From Magicicada septendecula (taxonomy: Eukaryota; Arthropoda; Insecta; Hemiptera; Cicadidae): 64,000 bases of DNA. The stretch spans positions 688,773,877 through 688,837,876 of the forward strand of contig CM068368.1 in assembly GCA_034769895.1 (NCBI GenBank). Reading direction: 5' to 3'. This document shows positions 1-7,955 of this stretch, piece after piece (within the stretch, counting starts at the first letter, position 1; every line of letters begins with the position of its first letter). A program made the position numbers and the translations under genes. The notes under the pieces were generated by a model that was given only the letters and a program-made list of their open reading frames with translations, was not told where the DNA came from and ran no database searches.

Positions 1-570
1 ACAACACTTCATTACCAAACTCTACTTCAACAAAATCTTCCTTATCACTCTCAACATTAATCTCCTTGTTCTCTACTACCACGTTTTTACACATATCATT
101 ATAATTCTGATTTGTTTTACATTCAAAATTTTCGATTACCTTTTGTATTTGTTTATCAATTTTTTCTGACACTTGTTCTTTAATAGTGTTGAAACATTCA
201 TCCATCTCATTTAGACGTTTATTCATACTGATTTCGAACTTAACATTTTGTGTATTCATTTCACATAAACGCTTATCAAATTTTTGGTCAATATTATTTA
301 TATCACCCTTTAACTCATGGAATTTGTTATTAATTGTATTAAATTTAACATCAGAATCACTCTTCTGTTCATTGAAAAGCAATTGCATCATTTTTATCAT
401 ATCATTATCCTCAGATTGTTTATTTTTATTCATTACGGGTGGGGTTACCTGAATCCCTGAGTCATCTATTTCATCTGACTTACTTGATTCTCTATTTTGA
501 ACTGGGATTGGGGTCGAATGGACCTCCAACCCACTCATGACCGTTGATTCGGTCAAACTATTAATTTCCA
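1..570 (-). CDS. ORF1, Gag-like coiled-coil protein, partial (I0, type A)
   Basis: The first 190 codons are present with the start at 570; the C-terminal third lies beyond the window edge. It begins MEINS and has no frame break in the visible part, matching the intact type A copies at 6921-7790, 14140-15009 and 17750-18619. Domain description is given at 6921-7790. Confidence 0.6.
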
Positions 571-716
571 TTTTTGTTTTATATTATTTTTACATATATA
601 AATATGCCCGGTTTTGCTTTCACAGTCTACAATTTACAACCTCGCCCCACTCCCAAATAACCCGTTCTGCAGCTTAATTATGTCTGGCGAATATACGTTA
701 TAAACCCTATACTCGA
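571..716 (-). other. 5' leader between primer binding site and ORF1
   Basis: This 146-nt untranslated leader is the segment in which LTR elements usually carry packaging and dimerisation signals. I see no strong hairpin and no upstream ORF of note. The ORF1 start sits in a good context (AAAA before ATGG). The same segment occurs in every unit between its primer binding site and ORF1. Single-base changes mark some copies, for example in I13 and I14 near positions 47623 and 51234. Confidence 0.6.
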
Positions 717-734
717 GTCCCTGTTCGGGCGCCA
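717..734 (-). other. Primer binding site, tRNA-Lys(UUU) type (I0)
   Basis: On the minus strand the sequence is TGGCGCCCGAACAGGGAC, the exact complement of the 3' 18 nt of tRNA-Lys(UUU) including CCA. This is the same site used by lentiviruses, and the tRNA end is conserved across animals. It lies 2 nt (AA) inside the LTR. This fixes the element's strand and gives the site where minus-strand DNA synthesis would be primed. Confidence 0.95.
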
Positions 735-770
735 TTTGTAACTACTCACTTAATTCCTATTAATAATTAA

Positions 771-780
771 TTCTTACCTT
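771..780 (-). promoter_or_regulatory. Splice-donor-like site in U5
   Basis: The minus strand reads AAG|GTAAGAA, near the consensus for a 5' splice site, with the cut between 778 and 777. It lies in U5, downstream of the inferred transcript start, and recurs in all 17 LTRs. If used, transcripts could splice from U5 into the body of the element. No acceptor is clear enough to name. Confidence 0.35.
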
Positions 781-888
781 AGGGTTTTTCCCAGAGTCGT
801 ACAGACGAAACTGCTGCAGAAAGGATTATTCGAGATACAAGGGGTAAAGATCAAATACACAGTTTGTGCTAAAACAAATTGCCTCTGG

Positions 889-894
889 TTTATT
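889..894 (-). terminator. Poly(A) signal of the LTR
   Basis: AATAAA on the minus strand, about 150 nt before the 3' end of the LTR in element orientation. This is the expected place for 3' processing of the retroelement transcript. Two other AATAAA matches lie further upstream in the LTR (near 1067 and 1185); this one best fits a short U5. Present in every LTR. Confidence 0.45.
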
Positions 895-1349
895 ATGCAA
901 AATAACTACTTCGTCTCTCTTTCATGACATTTAAAATTCTTATTTCTTTTCGTTAGATTAAATACTCGTTGAATGAGTAACAATTTGTAAAAATCAAACA
1001 AAGTAACAAAATGAATATTTCTTAATTAACTAGCTTATGACAACTATGGTATACCACAACTATTTATTTTTAGCAATGAACCAATACGTGATGTAGCCAC
1101 ACACTCACACACATTAGTTCTTTGACTTTGTCGTTCTATTTAAACCCCACTTTGAGATCTCTGAGGTACATTTAAGATTTACAATTTATTTATGTTGAAT
1201 TATACTCTGGAGAAAAAGGTAAAATGATATTGGTTAAAACTCAGTTAATACTTAACGTCTGAAGAACTCCGCTATTTTGCACTTCTGCTGTGAATGCACT
1301 GTTTTTTTTTTCTTTGGTTAACACACCATAAATTAGTTTTGACACTGTT

Positions 1350-1361
1350 TACCCGCGGGTA
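1350..1361. promoter_or_regulatory. 12-bp perfect palindrome in U3
   Basis: TACCCGCGGGTA is its own reverse complement. With the palindromes at 1440-1451 (TGTCGGCCGACA, also 12 bp) and 1485-1492 (CCGCGCGG), it forms a GC-rich cluster inside an AT-rich U3, a place where dimeric transcription factors could bind. The cluster recurs in the LTR copies I compared. Function is inferred. Confidence 0.4.
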
Positions 1362-1439
1362 CTGTTATTGATTATTTCGTATTAGGTTGATGCGCCACTA
1401 TTATTTTAATCCACTTTAGAATAACATTTCTTTTTATTT

Positions 1440-1451
1440 TGTCGGCCGACA
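1440..1451. promoter_or_regulatory. Second 12-bp perfect palindrome in U3
   Basis: TGTCGGCCGACA, perfect dyad symmetry, 90 bp from the palindrome at 1350-1361. It recurs at the same LTR offset along the array. A protein-binding role is possible but untested. Confidence 0.4.
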
Positions 1452-1564
1452 TAAATTTTCGAACACTTAGCTCGTTTAGGTTGACCGCGCGGCCATGAGT
1501 TGCAACTGGAACTCGGCCACACGTTTTACTGTTTGTACAACTTTTAACACTGTTAATGCGTTGA

Positions 1565-1597
1565 AAGATAGGCCTACTCTTAATTACGGCCTATCTT
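1565..1597. other. LTR hairpin with 10-bp perfect stem
   Basis: The arms AAGATAGGCC and GGCCTATCTT pair perfectly around a 13-nt loop (1575-1587). It lies in U3 and so would also be in the 3' end of a full-length transcript. It is unchanged in the LTRs I compared along the array. Confidence 0.5.
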
Positions 1598-1857
1598 GCA
1601 CCCGAGGCCACCGTTTGAATTTAAATCACCAACTTTACTGTCTGATGCTGCTTACTACTGTTCACTCTCTGATGACAAACTGCATACTGTGATTCACAAA
1701 AAGCCTGCTGCTGGGCCGGTTACGCAATACGTCTGGGCAATTGTTTAGGCTAACTGTATGTAGGTTGTACTGAGGCTCCTCATAGGTGAAAGTTAACAGT
1801 TTATTAATTACTGAATTAAAATTAAAACTGGATCACACACTTCTGTACCGTTACAAT

Positions 1858-1868
1858 ACCCCCCCAAT
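1858..1868 (-). other. Polypurine tract beside the LTR
   Basis: The minus strand reads ATTGGGGGGGT, then AT, then the LTR start TGTAAC. A G-rich tract within a few bases of the 3' LTR is the plus-strand primer site of LTR elements. The G run is 7 long in most units and 9 long in I16 (near 56030). Confidence 0.75.
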
Positions 1869-1904
1869 AAGAGGTTGAAGGCCGAAGCGTTCAAACTCTT
1901 ATTG
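1865..1904 (-). other. Hairpin with UUCG tetraloop next to the polypurine tract
   Basis: As RNA on the minus strand, AAUAAGAG...UUGAA pairs with UUCAA...CUCUUAUU over about 15 bp with one mismatch (1874 against 1895). After a C-C mismatch a GC(UUCG)GC cap follows, the very stable cUUCGg tetraloop. The outermost pair reaches into the C7/G7 run itself. The hairpin occurs in all 17 units; I7 has a change in the cap (near 23546) and I17 one in the stem (near 59661). Confidence 0.75.
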
Positions 1905-2919
1905 CCTAAACCCTAAGAGGATCAGTGAGGATATGGCGCCGCAACCCCCCTGAGCACTCTACTAAAATCATGGGTTCTTACCCCCCTAGTCCGGCGACTG
2001 TGGCACATTCAATTAAAAAATCAACATACGGCCTTCCATCACTCCATATCCCACAACTGATTTGTTTCCTCTTAGCCGTACTGGTTCATTGACAAAGCAC
2101 TGGCTCATTTTTTATTATAAAATATCTCTTAACCCTAGAAAATAGTATTAACAAAACAATATAGGATATATACAATACAGGAGTACATATAAGTTCCAGT
2201 CAAAATGACGCATTAATTATACAGAATTGCATTTACACAGAATTTCCTTCAGTTTTCAATTTTAAATGAATATTTTAATCATTATGTTTTTATCAATTAT
2301 TTATTTTACCATTACAATCAAAATTCAGATCAAACTAGATTTAAAGTCATATTAAAAATTATCTTTTCAATTTATTTAATTACCTTTCATTAAATTTAAC
2401 TCATATTGTTTTAATTAACAATTTCAAAATTAATTACATTTTTCAAAATGATCCGACATAAAATATTACCTACATTATTCAAAAATTTTACATCCTTTCT
2501 TCACATATGGAATTTCTTTTTATTTCATAATAGGATTTTCCTACTGGCAATGATTCAGCAGACTACAACACTTTTGTTATTGTCAACTCAGCTTCAACAC
2601 CTCTGGCTGTAAACATTAGTCAAAACATACAACACACCTGTTTACATAAACGGTCGTCTGCCAGACTGGTGTTATAAACACTCCTTCAGTCTAAACATTC
2701 TGCTTACCTCACCTCTAACACCTGTACTGCACTTTTCAATTTTTTATAAATCTTTTAGTTAACAATTGTAATAATATAATAATTTTTATACAATTAATTT
2801 CACTATAATATATTTACAAATCTTTATCATTATTATTTCAGTTTTATCACACTTCAATGTCCAAGGTTGCGAGGTCTGAACCGTAAAACAAAATATTTAC
2901 AATTGTTCCTTTATGAAGT

Positions 2920-3318
2920 TCAGCCTCCATCGTCAAAAATTAGTCTGGTCTTTATGTAACACTTTTCAATTTTATTGATACGCCACATATGGTTATTTTT
3001 TGTTTTATAACCACAAGAACTTATTTTTTCCATTGTACCAAAACAATAATCTACAGGGTTACCCTCCAAAATTATCTTATCATAAATCAAGTTGACATCA
3101 GTATTATTTGTAAAGTCTCCGTCAGTGTTTTTTGTTATTACCATTGCATTATTATTACCATATTCTGCTACTATAGGTTCATTAACAGGCAAATATTTGT
3201 CATCAATATACACATTGTTTGTCACACAAGGTATGTTTTTAATTCTACCAGTTCTCTCACTATTTAAACTCTGTATTAACTCTTCATAATCTCTCTTCCC
3301 CTTAAATATTTCTACCAT
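2920..3318 (-). CDS. ORF2, unknown protein (I1, reference copy)
   Basis: 132 aa, start ATG overlapping the end of ORF1 (ATGGTAG) in the -1 frame. I do not recognise the family. Visible: basic N-terminus (KGKRD at 6-10), four cysteines (31, 92, 102, 120), one N-glycosylation sequon (N71), C-terminal end FDDGG, no signal peptide or membrane segment, no retropepsin DTG/DSG motif, no RT YXDD and no integrase motif. It could be the end of a Gag, a leftover piece of a pol or env gene, or a separate accessory protein. I1-I6 carry EGNPVDY near residues 85-91, while later copies carry GGNPVDY or GGNPIDY. Confidence 0.5.
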   Translation of the reverse strand: MVEIFKGKRDYEELIQSLNSERTGRIKNIPCVTNNVYIDDKYLPVNEPIVAEYGNNNAMVITKNTDGDFTNNTDVNLIYDKIILEGNPVDYCFGTMEKISSCGYKTKNNHMWRINKIEKCYIKTRLIFDDGG

Positions 3319-4180
3319 TCTCTCTCTCTCTCATAATCACTTTCATCACCACAACATTTCATAATCTCACTCCATCCAGAGGGCAACACAACATTATTAC
3401 AACATCTGGCTTTACCAGATACACAAAAATAATTTCTTTGACATTTAAAAGACCTTTTGTCTTCTGCAAAAACTAACGAGGAACCTTTGTCCTCCAACAC
3501 TACTGGTGAAACCTTTTCTTCACCTATCTCACAAGAAAAATTTGCCCTCTTTTCACCCTCTACACTTAAACTGTCTTCACACTTTCTCTCATTCTCATCG
3601 GCATTTGCTAACAACACTTCATTACTAACTCTACTTCAACAAAATCTTCCTTATCACTCTCAACATTAATCTCCTTGTTCTCTACTACCACGTTTTTACA
3701 CATACCATTATAATTCTGATTTGTTTTACATTCAAAATTTTCGATTACCTTTTGTATTTGTTTATCAATTTTTTCTGAAACTTGTTCTTTAATAGTGTTG
3801 AAACATTCATCCATCTCATTTAGACGTTTATTCATAATGATTTCGAACTTAACATTTTGTGTATTCATTTCACATAAACGCTTATCAAATTTTTGGTCAA
3901 TATTATTTATATCACCCTTTAACTCATGGAATTTGCTATTAATTGTATTAAATTTAACATCAGAATCACTCTTCTGTTCATTGAAAAGCAATTGCATCAT
4001 TTTTATCATATCATTATCCTCAGATTGTTTATTTTTATTCATTACGGGTGGGGTTACCTGAATCCCTGAGTCATCTATTTCATCTGACTTACTTGATTCT
4101 CTATTTTGAACTGGGATTGGGGTCGAATGGACCTCCAACCCACTCATGACCGTTGATTCGGTCAAACTATTATTTTCCAT
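3312..4180 (-). pseudogene. ORF1 broken by 1-nt deletion (I1, type B)
   Basis: A one-base loss in an A run at 3627-3628 (codon about 186) splits the frame into an N-terminal 190-codon ORF (3608-4180) and a C-terminal piece (3312-3617). The start is MENNS. It also carries D159G-type and S115I-type changes against the intact copies. The same deletion is present in I3 and I6, so those copies share an ancestor. Confidence 0.6.
3318..3332 (-). repeat. (GA)7 tract at the ORF1/ORF2 overlap
   Basis: A short GA microsatellite on the minus strand encodes the ERERE end of ORF1 and runs into the ORF2 start. In the ORF2 frame a TGA lies at its 5' edge, so the tract is the whole window in which both frames are open. 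It is (GA)7 in every copy I compared. Its place makes it a candidate ribosomal frameshift or re-initiation site, or the scar of past length slippage. Confidence 0.6.
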
Positions 4181-4325
4181 TTTTGTTTTATATTATTTTT
4201 ACATATATAAATATGCCCGGTTTTGCTTTCACAGTCTACAATTTACAACCTCGCCCCACTCCCAAATAACCCGTTCTGCAGCTTAATTATGTCTGGCGAA
4301 TATACGTTATAAACCCTATACTCGA

Positions 4326-4343
4326 GTCCCTGTTCGGGCGCCA
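4326..4343 (-). other. Primer binding site (I1)
   Basis: Exact 18-nt tRNA-Lys(UUU) complement, 2 nt inside LTR 2. Confidence 0.95.
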
Positions 4344-4345
4344 TT

Positions 4346-5464
4346 TGTAACTACTCACTTAATTCCTATTAATAATTAATTCTTACCTTAGGGTTTTTCC
4401 CAGAGTCGTACAGACGAAACTGCTGCAGAAAGGATTATTCGAGATACAAGGGGTAAAGATCAAATACACAGTTTGTGCTAAAACAAATTGCCTCTGGTTT
4501 ATTATGCAAAATAACTACTTCGTCTCTCTTTCATGACATTTAAAATTCTTATTTCTTTTCGTTAGATTAAATACTCGTTGAATGAGTAACAATTTGTAAA
4601 AATCAAACAAAGTAACAAAATGAATATTTCTTAATTAACTAGCTTATGACAACTATGGTATACCACAACTATTTATTTTTAGCAATGAACCAATACGTGA
4701 TGTAGCCACACACTCACACACATTAGTTCTTTGACTTTGTCGTTCTATTTAAACCCCACTTTGAGATCTCTGAGGTACATTTAAGATTTACAATTTATTT
4801 ATGTTGAATTATACTCTGGAGAAAAAGGTAAAATGATATTGGTTAAAACTCAGTTAATACTTAACGTCTGAAGAACTCCGCTGTTTTGCACTTCTGCTGT
4901 GAATGCACTGGTTTTTTTTTCTTTGGTTAACACACCATAAATTAGTTTTGACACTGTTTACCCGCGGGTACTGTTATTGATTATTTCGTATTAGGTTGAT
5001 GCGCCACTATTATTTTAATCCACTTTATAATAACATTTCTTTTTATTTTGTCGGCCGACATAAATTTTCGAACACTTAGCTCGTTTAGGTTGACCGCGCG
5101 GCCATGAGTTGCAACTGGAACTCGGCCACACGTTTTACTGTTTGTACAACTTTTAACACTGTTAATGCGTTGAAAGATAGGCCTACTCTTAATTACGGCC
5201 TATCTTGCACCCGAGGCCACCGTTTGAATTTAAATCACCAACTTTACTGTCTGATGCTGCTTACTACTGTTCACTCTCTGATGACAAACTGCATACTGTG
5301 ATTCACAAAAAGCCTGCTGCTGGGCCGGTTACGCAATACGTCTGGGCAATTGTTTAGGCTAACTGTATGTAGGTTGTACTGAGGCTCCTCATAGGTGAAA
5401 GTTAACAATTTATTAATTACTGAATTAAAATTAAAACTGGATCACACACTTCTGTACCGTTACA
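4346..5464 (-). repeat. LTR 2 (type B)
   Basis: 1119 bp, ends intact. Differs from LTR 1 by GCTGTTTTGC near 4881, CTTTATAAT in place of CTTTAGAAT near 5025, and AACAATTT for AACAGTTT near 5404. The same set marks LTR 4. Confidence 0.95.
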
Positions 5465-6519
5465 ATACCCCCCCAATAAGAGGTTGAAGGCCGAAGCGTT
5501 CAAACTCTTATTGCCTAAACCCTAAGAAGATCAGTGAGGATATGGCGCCGCAACCCCCCTGAGCACTCTACTAAAATCATGGGTTCTTACCCCCCTAGTC
5601 CGGCGACTGTGGCACATTCAATTAAAAAATCAACATACGGCCTTCCATCACTCCATATCCCACAACTGATTTGTTTCCTCTTAGCCGTACTGGTTCATTG
5701 ACAAAGCACTGGCTCATTTTTTATTATAAAATATCTCTTAACCCTAGAAAATAGTATTAACAAAACAATATAGGATATATACAATACAGGAGTACATATA
5801 AGGTCCAGTCAAAATGACGCATTAATTATACAGAATTGCATTTACACAGAATTTCCTTCAGTTTTCAATTTTAAATGAATATTTTAATCATTATGTTTTT
5901 ATCAATTATTTATTTTACCATTACAATCAAAATTCAGATCAAACTAGATTTAAAGTCATATTAAAAATTATCTTTTCAATTTATTTAATTACCTTTCATT
6001 AAATTTAACTCATATTGTTTTAATTAACAATTTCAAAATTAATTACATTTTTCAAAATGATCCGACATAAAATATTACCTACATTATTCAAAAATTTTAC
6101 ATCCTTTCTTCACATATGGAATTTCTTTTTATTTCATAATAGGATTTTCCTACTGGCAATGATTCAGCAGACTACAACACTTTTGTTATTGTCAACTCAG
6201 CTTCAACACCTCTGGCTGTAAACATTAGTCAAAACATACAACACACCTGTTTACATAAACGGTCGTCTGCCAGACTGGTGTTATAAACACTCCTTCAGTC
6301 TAAACATTCTGCTTACCTCACCTCTAACACCTGTACTGCACTTTTCAATTTTTTATAAATCTTTTAGTTAACAATTGTAATAATATAATAATTTTTATAC
6401 AATTAATTTCACTATAATATATTTACAAATCTTTATCATTATTATTTCAGTTTTATCACACTTCAATGTCCAAGGTTGCGAGGTCTGAACCGTAAAACAA
6501 AATATTTACAATTGTTCCT
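5465..6519 (-). other. 3' non-coding segment of I2
   Basis: As in I1, with the hairpin and G7 tract intact. Carries AGAAGATCAG near 5526 and AGGTCCAG near 5801, linked to the type B LTR beside it and shared with I4. Confidence 0.6.
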
Positions 6520-6927
6520 TTATGAAGTTCTGCCTCCATCGTCAAAAATTAGTCTGGTCTTTATGTAACACTTTTCAATTTTATTGATACGCCACATATG
6601 GTTATTTTTTGTTTTATAACCACAAGAACTTATTTTTTCCATTGTACCAAAACAATAATCTACAGGGTTACCCTCCAAAATTATCTTATCATAAATCAAG
6701 TTGACATCAGTATTATTTGTAAAGTCTCCGTCAGTGTTTTTTGTTATTACCATTGCATTATTATTACCATATTCTGCTACTATAGGTTCATTAACAGGCA
6801 AATATTTGTCATCAATATACACATTGTTTGTCACACAAGGTATGTTTTTAATTCTACCAGTTCTCTCACTATTTAAACTCTGTATTAACTCTTCATAATC
6901 TCTCTTCCCCTTAAATATTTCTACCAT
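6520..6927 (-). CDS. ORF2 with lost stop, 135 aa (I2)
   Basis: A single change turns the usual TGA stop into AGA, so the protein runs three residues further (RTS) to the next stop. Otherwise like the copy at 2920-3318. The only unit with this change. Confidence 0.5.
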   Translation of the reverse strand: MVEIFKGKRDYEELIQSLNSERTGRIKNIPCVTNNVYIDDKYLPVNEPIVAEYGNNNAMVITKNTDGDFTNNTDVNLIYDKIILEGNPVDYCFGTMEKISSCGYKTKNNHMWRINKIEKCYIKTRLIFDDGGRTS

Positions 6928-7790
6928 TCTCTCTCTCTCTCATAATCACTTTCATCACCACAACATTTCATAATCTCACTCCATCCAGAGGGCAACACAA
7001 CATTATTACAACATCTGGCTTTACCAGATACACAAAAATAATTTCTTTGACATTTAAAAGACCTTTTGTCTTCTACAAAAACTAACGAGGAACCTTTGTC
7101 CTCCAACACTACTGGTGAAACCTTTTCTTCACCTATCTCACAAGAAAAATTTGCCCTCTTTTCACCCTCTACACTTAAACTGTCTTCACACTCTCTCTCA
7201 TTCTCATCGGCATTTGCTAACAACACTTCATTACCAAACTCTACTTCAACAAAATCTTCCTTATCACTCTCAACATTAATCTCCTTGTTCTCTACTACCA
7301 CGTTTTTACACATATCATTATAATTCTGATTTGTTTTACATTCAAAATTTTCGATTACCTTTTGTATTTGTTTATCAATTTTTTCTGACACTTGTTCTTT
7401 AATAGTGTTGAAACATTCATCCATCTCATTTAGACGTTTATTCATACTGATTTCGAACTTAACATTTTGTGTATTCATTTCACATAAACGCTTATCAAAT
7501 TTTTGGTCAATATTATTTATATCACCCTTTAACTCATGGAATTTGTTATTAATTGTATTAAATTTAACATCAGAATCACTCTTCTGTTCATTGAAAAGCA
7601 ATTGCATCATTTTTATCATATCATTATCCTCAGATTGTTTATTTTTATTCATTACGGGTGGGGTTACCTGAATCCCTGAGTCATCTATTTCATCTGACTT
7701 ACTTGATTCTCTATTTTGAACTGGGATTGGGGTCGAATGGACCTCCAACCCACTCATGACCGTTGATTCGGTCAAACTATTAATTTCCAT
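6921..7790 (-). CDS. ORF1, Gag-like coiled-coil protein (I2, type A; reference intact copy)
   Basis: 289 aa from ATG in a good context (AAAAATGG). Residues 1-55 are polar and Ser/Pro-rich. About 57-155 form a long helix-prone stretch with heptad spacing (NTINNKFHELKGDI, then KFDKRL, MNKRLNEMD, SEKIDKQIQKV), a likely coiled coil that could drive multimer formation. Residues 165-240 are acidic. Residues 247-277 hold six cysteines (247, 253, 260, 261, 276, 277) without the CX2CX4HX4C zinc knuckle. The first position after the leader and the multimerising layout fit a Gag; I infer this from place and shape, not from a recognised domain. No protease follows. The stop TAG overlaps the ORF2 start. 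Type A marks: I3, N82, G186. Confidence 0.65.
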   Translation of the reverse strand: MEINSLTESTVMSGLEVHSTPIPVQNRESSKSDEIDDSGIQVTPPVMNKNKQSEDNDMIKMMQLLFNEQKSDSDVKFNTINNKFHELKGDINNIDQKFDKRLCEMNTQNVKFEISMNKRLNEMDECFNTIKEQVSEKIDKQIQKVIENFECKTNQNYNDMCKNVVVENKEINVESDKEDFVEVEFGNEVLLANADENERECEDSLSVEGEKRANFSCEIGEEKVSPVVLEDKGSSLVFVEDKRSFKCQRNYFCVSGKARCCNNVVLPSGWSEIMKCCGDESDYEREREW

Positions 7791-7935
7791 TTTTGTTTTA
7801 TATTATTTTTACATATATAAATATGCCCGGTTTTGCTTTCACAGTCTACAATTTACAACCTCGCCCCACTCCCAAATAACCCGTTCTGCAGCTTAATTAT
7901 GTCTGGCGAATATACGTTATAAACCCTATACTCGA

Positions 7936-7953
7936 GTCCCTGTTCGGGCGCCA
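7936..7953 (-). other. Primer binding site (I2)
   Basis: Exact 18-nt tRNA-Lys(UUU) complement, 2 nt inside LTR 3. Confidence 0.95.
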
Positions 7954-7955
7954 TT

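Larger units (their letters stand above)
737..1855 (-). repeat. LTR 1 (reference LTR, type A)
   Basis: 1119 bp, beginning TGTAAC and ending GTTACA on the plus strand (6-bp perfect inverted termini). The primer binding site lies 2 nt beyond the left end and the polypurine tract 3 nt beyond the right end. On the minus strand it would be U3-R-U5, with U3 to the right. Visible parts: AATAAA on the minus strand at 889-894, which puts the R/U5 border around 865-880; a splice-donor-like site at 771-780; palindromes at 1350-1361, 1440-1451 and 1485-1492; a 10-bp-stem hairpin at 1565-1597. A TATA-like TTTAAATA on the minus strand near 1136-1143 is a weak promoter candidate. At 31% of the unit the LTR is large. 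The short plus-strand ORF at 1495-1692 is not credible as a gene. Type A carries GCTATTTTGC near 1271. Confidence 0.95.
1856..2919 (-). other. 3' non-coding segment of I1 with PPT and hairpin (reference)
   Basis: About 1.06 kb between the end of ORF2 and the LTR with no credible ORF on either strand. In element orientation it runs from very AT-rich sequence (about 2100-2900) into a GC-richer 140 nt holding three G runs (complement C6 at 1981-1986, C6 at 1945-1950, C7 at 1859-1865), then a strong hairpin and the polypurine tract. The minus strand near 2705 has a second splice-donor-like GAG|GTAAGC. This may be what remains of a once longer pol region, but no pol trace is readable. Confidence 0.6.

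Noticed and set aside
717-734. Possible tRNA gene
   Set aside because: Only the 3' end of tRNA-Lys is matched; the rest of a tRNA is absent. It is the primer binding site.
1495-1692. 65-codon plus-strand ORF in every LTR
   Set aside because: It lies inside the LTR, antisense to the element, and is short. Its conservation is that of the whole unit. No domain or start context supports it.
2989-3289. Overlapping hydrophobic plus-strand ORFs of 92 and 65 codons opposite ORF2
   Set aside because: They are antisense shadows of ORF2; the hydrophobic make-up follows from the AT-rich complement.
3795-4061. 88-codon plus-strand ORF opposite ORF1 (repeated in most units)
   Set aside because: Antisense shadow of the coiled-coil region; kept only because ORF1 is kept.
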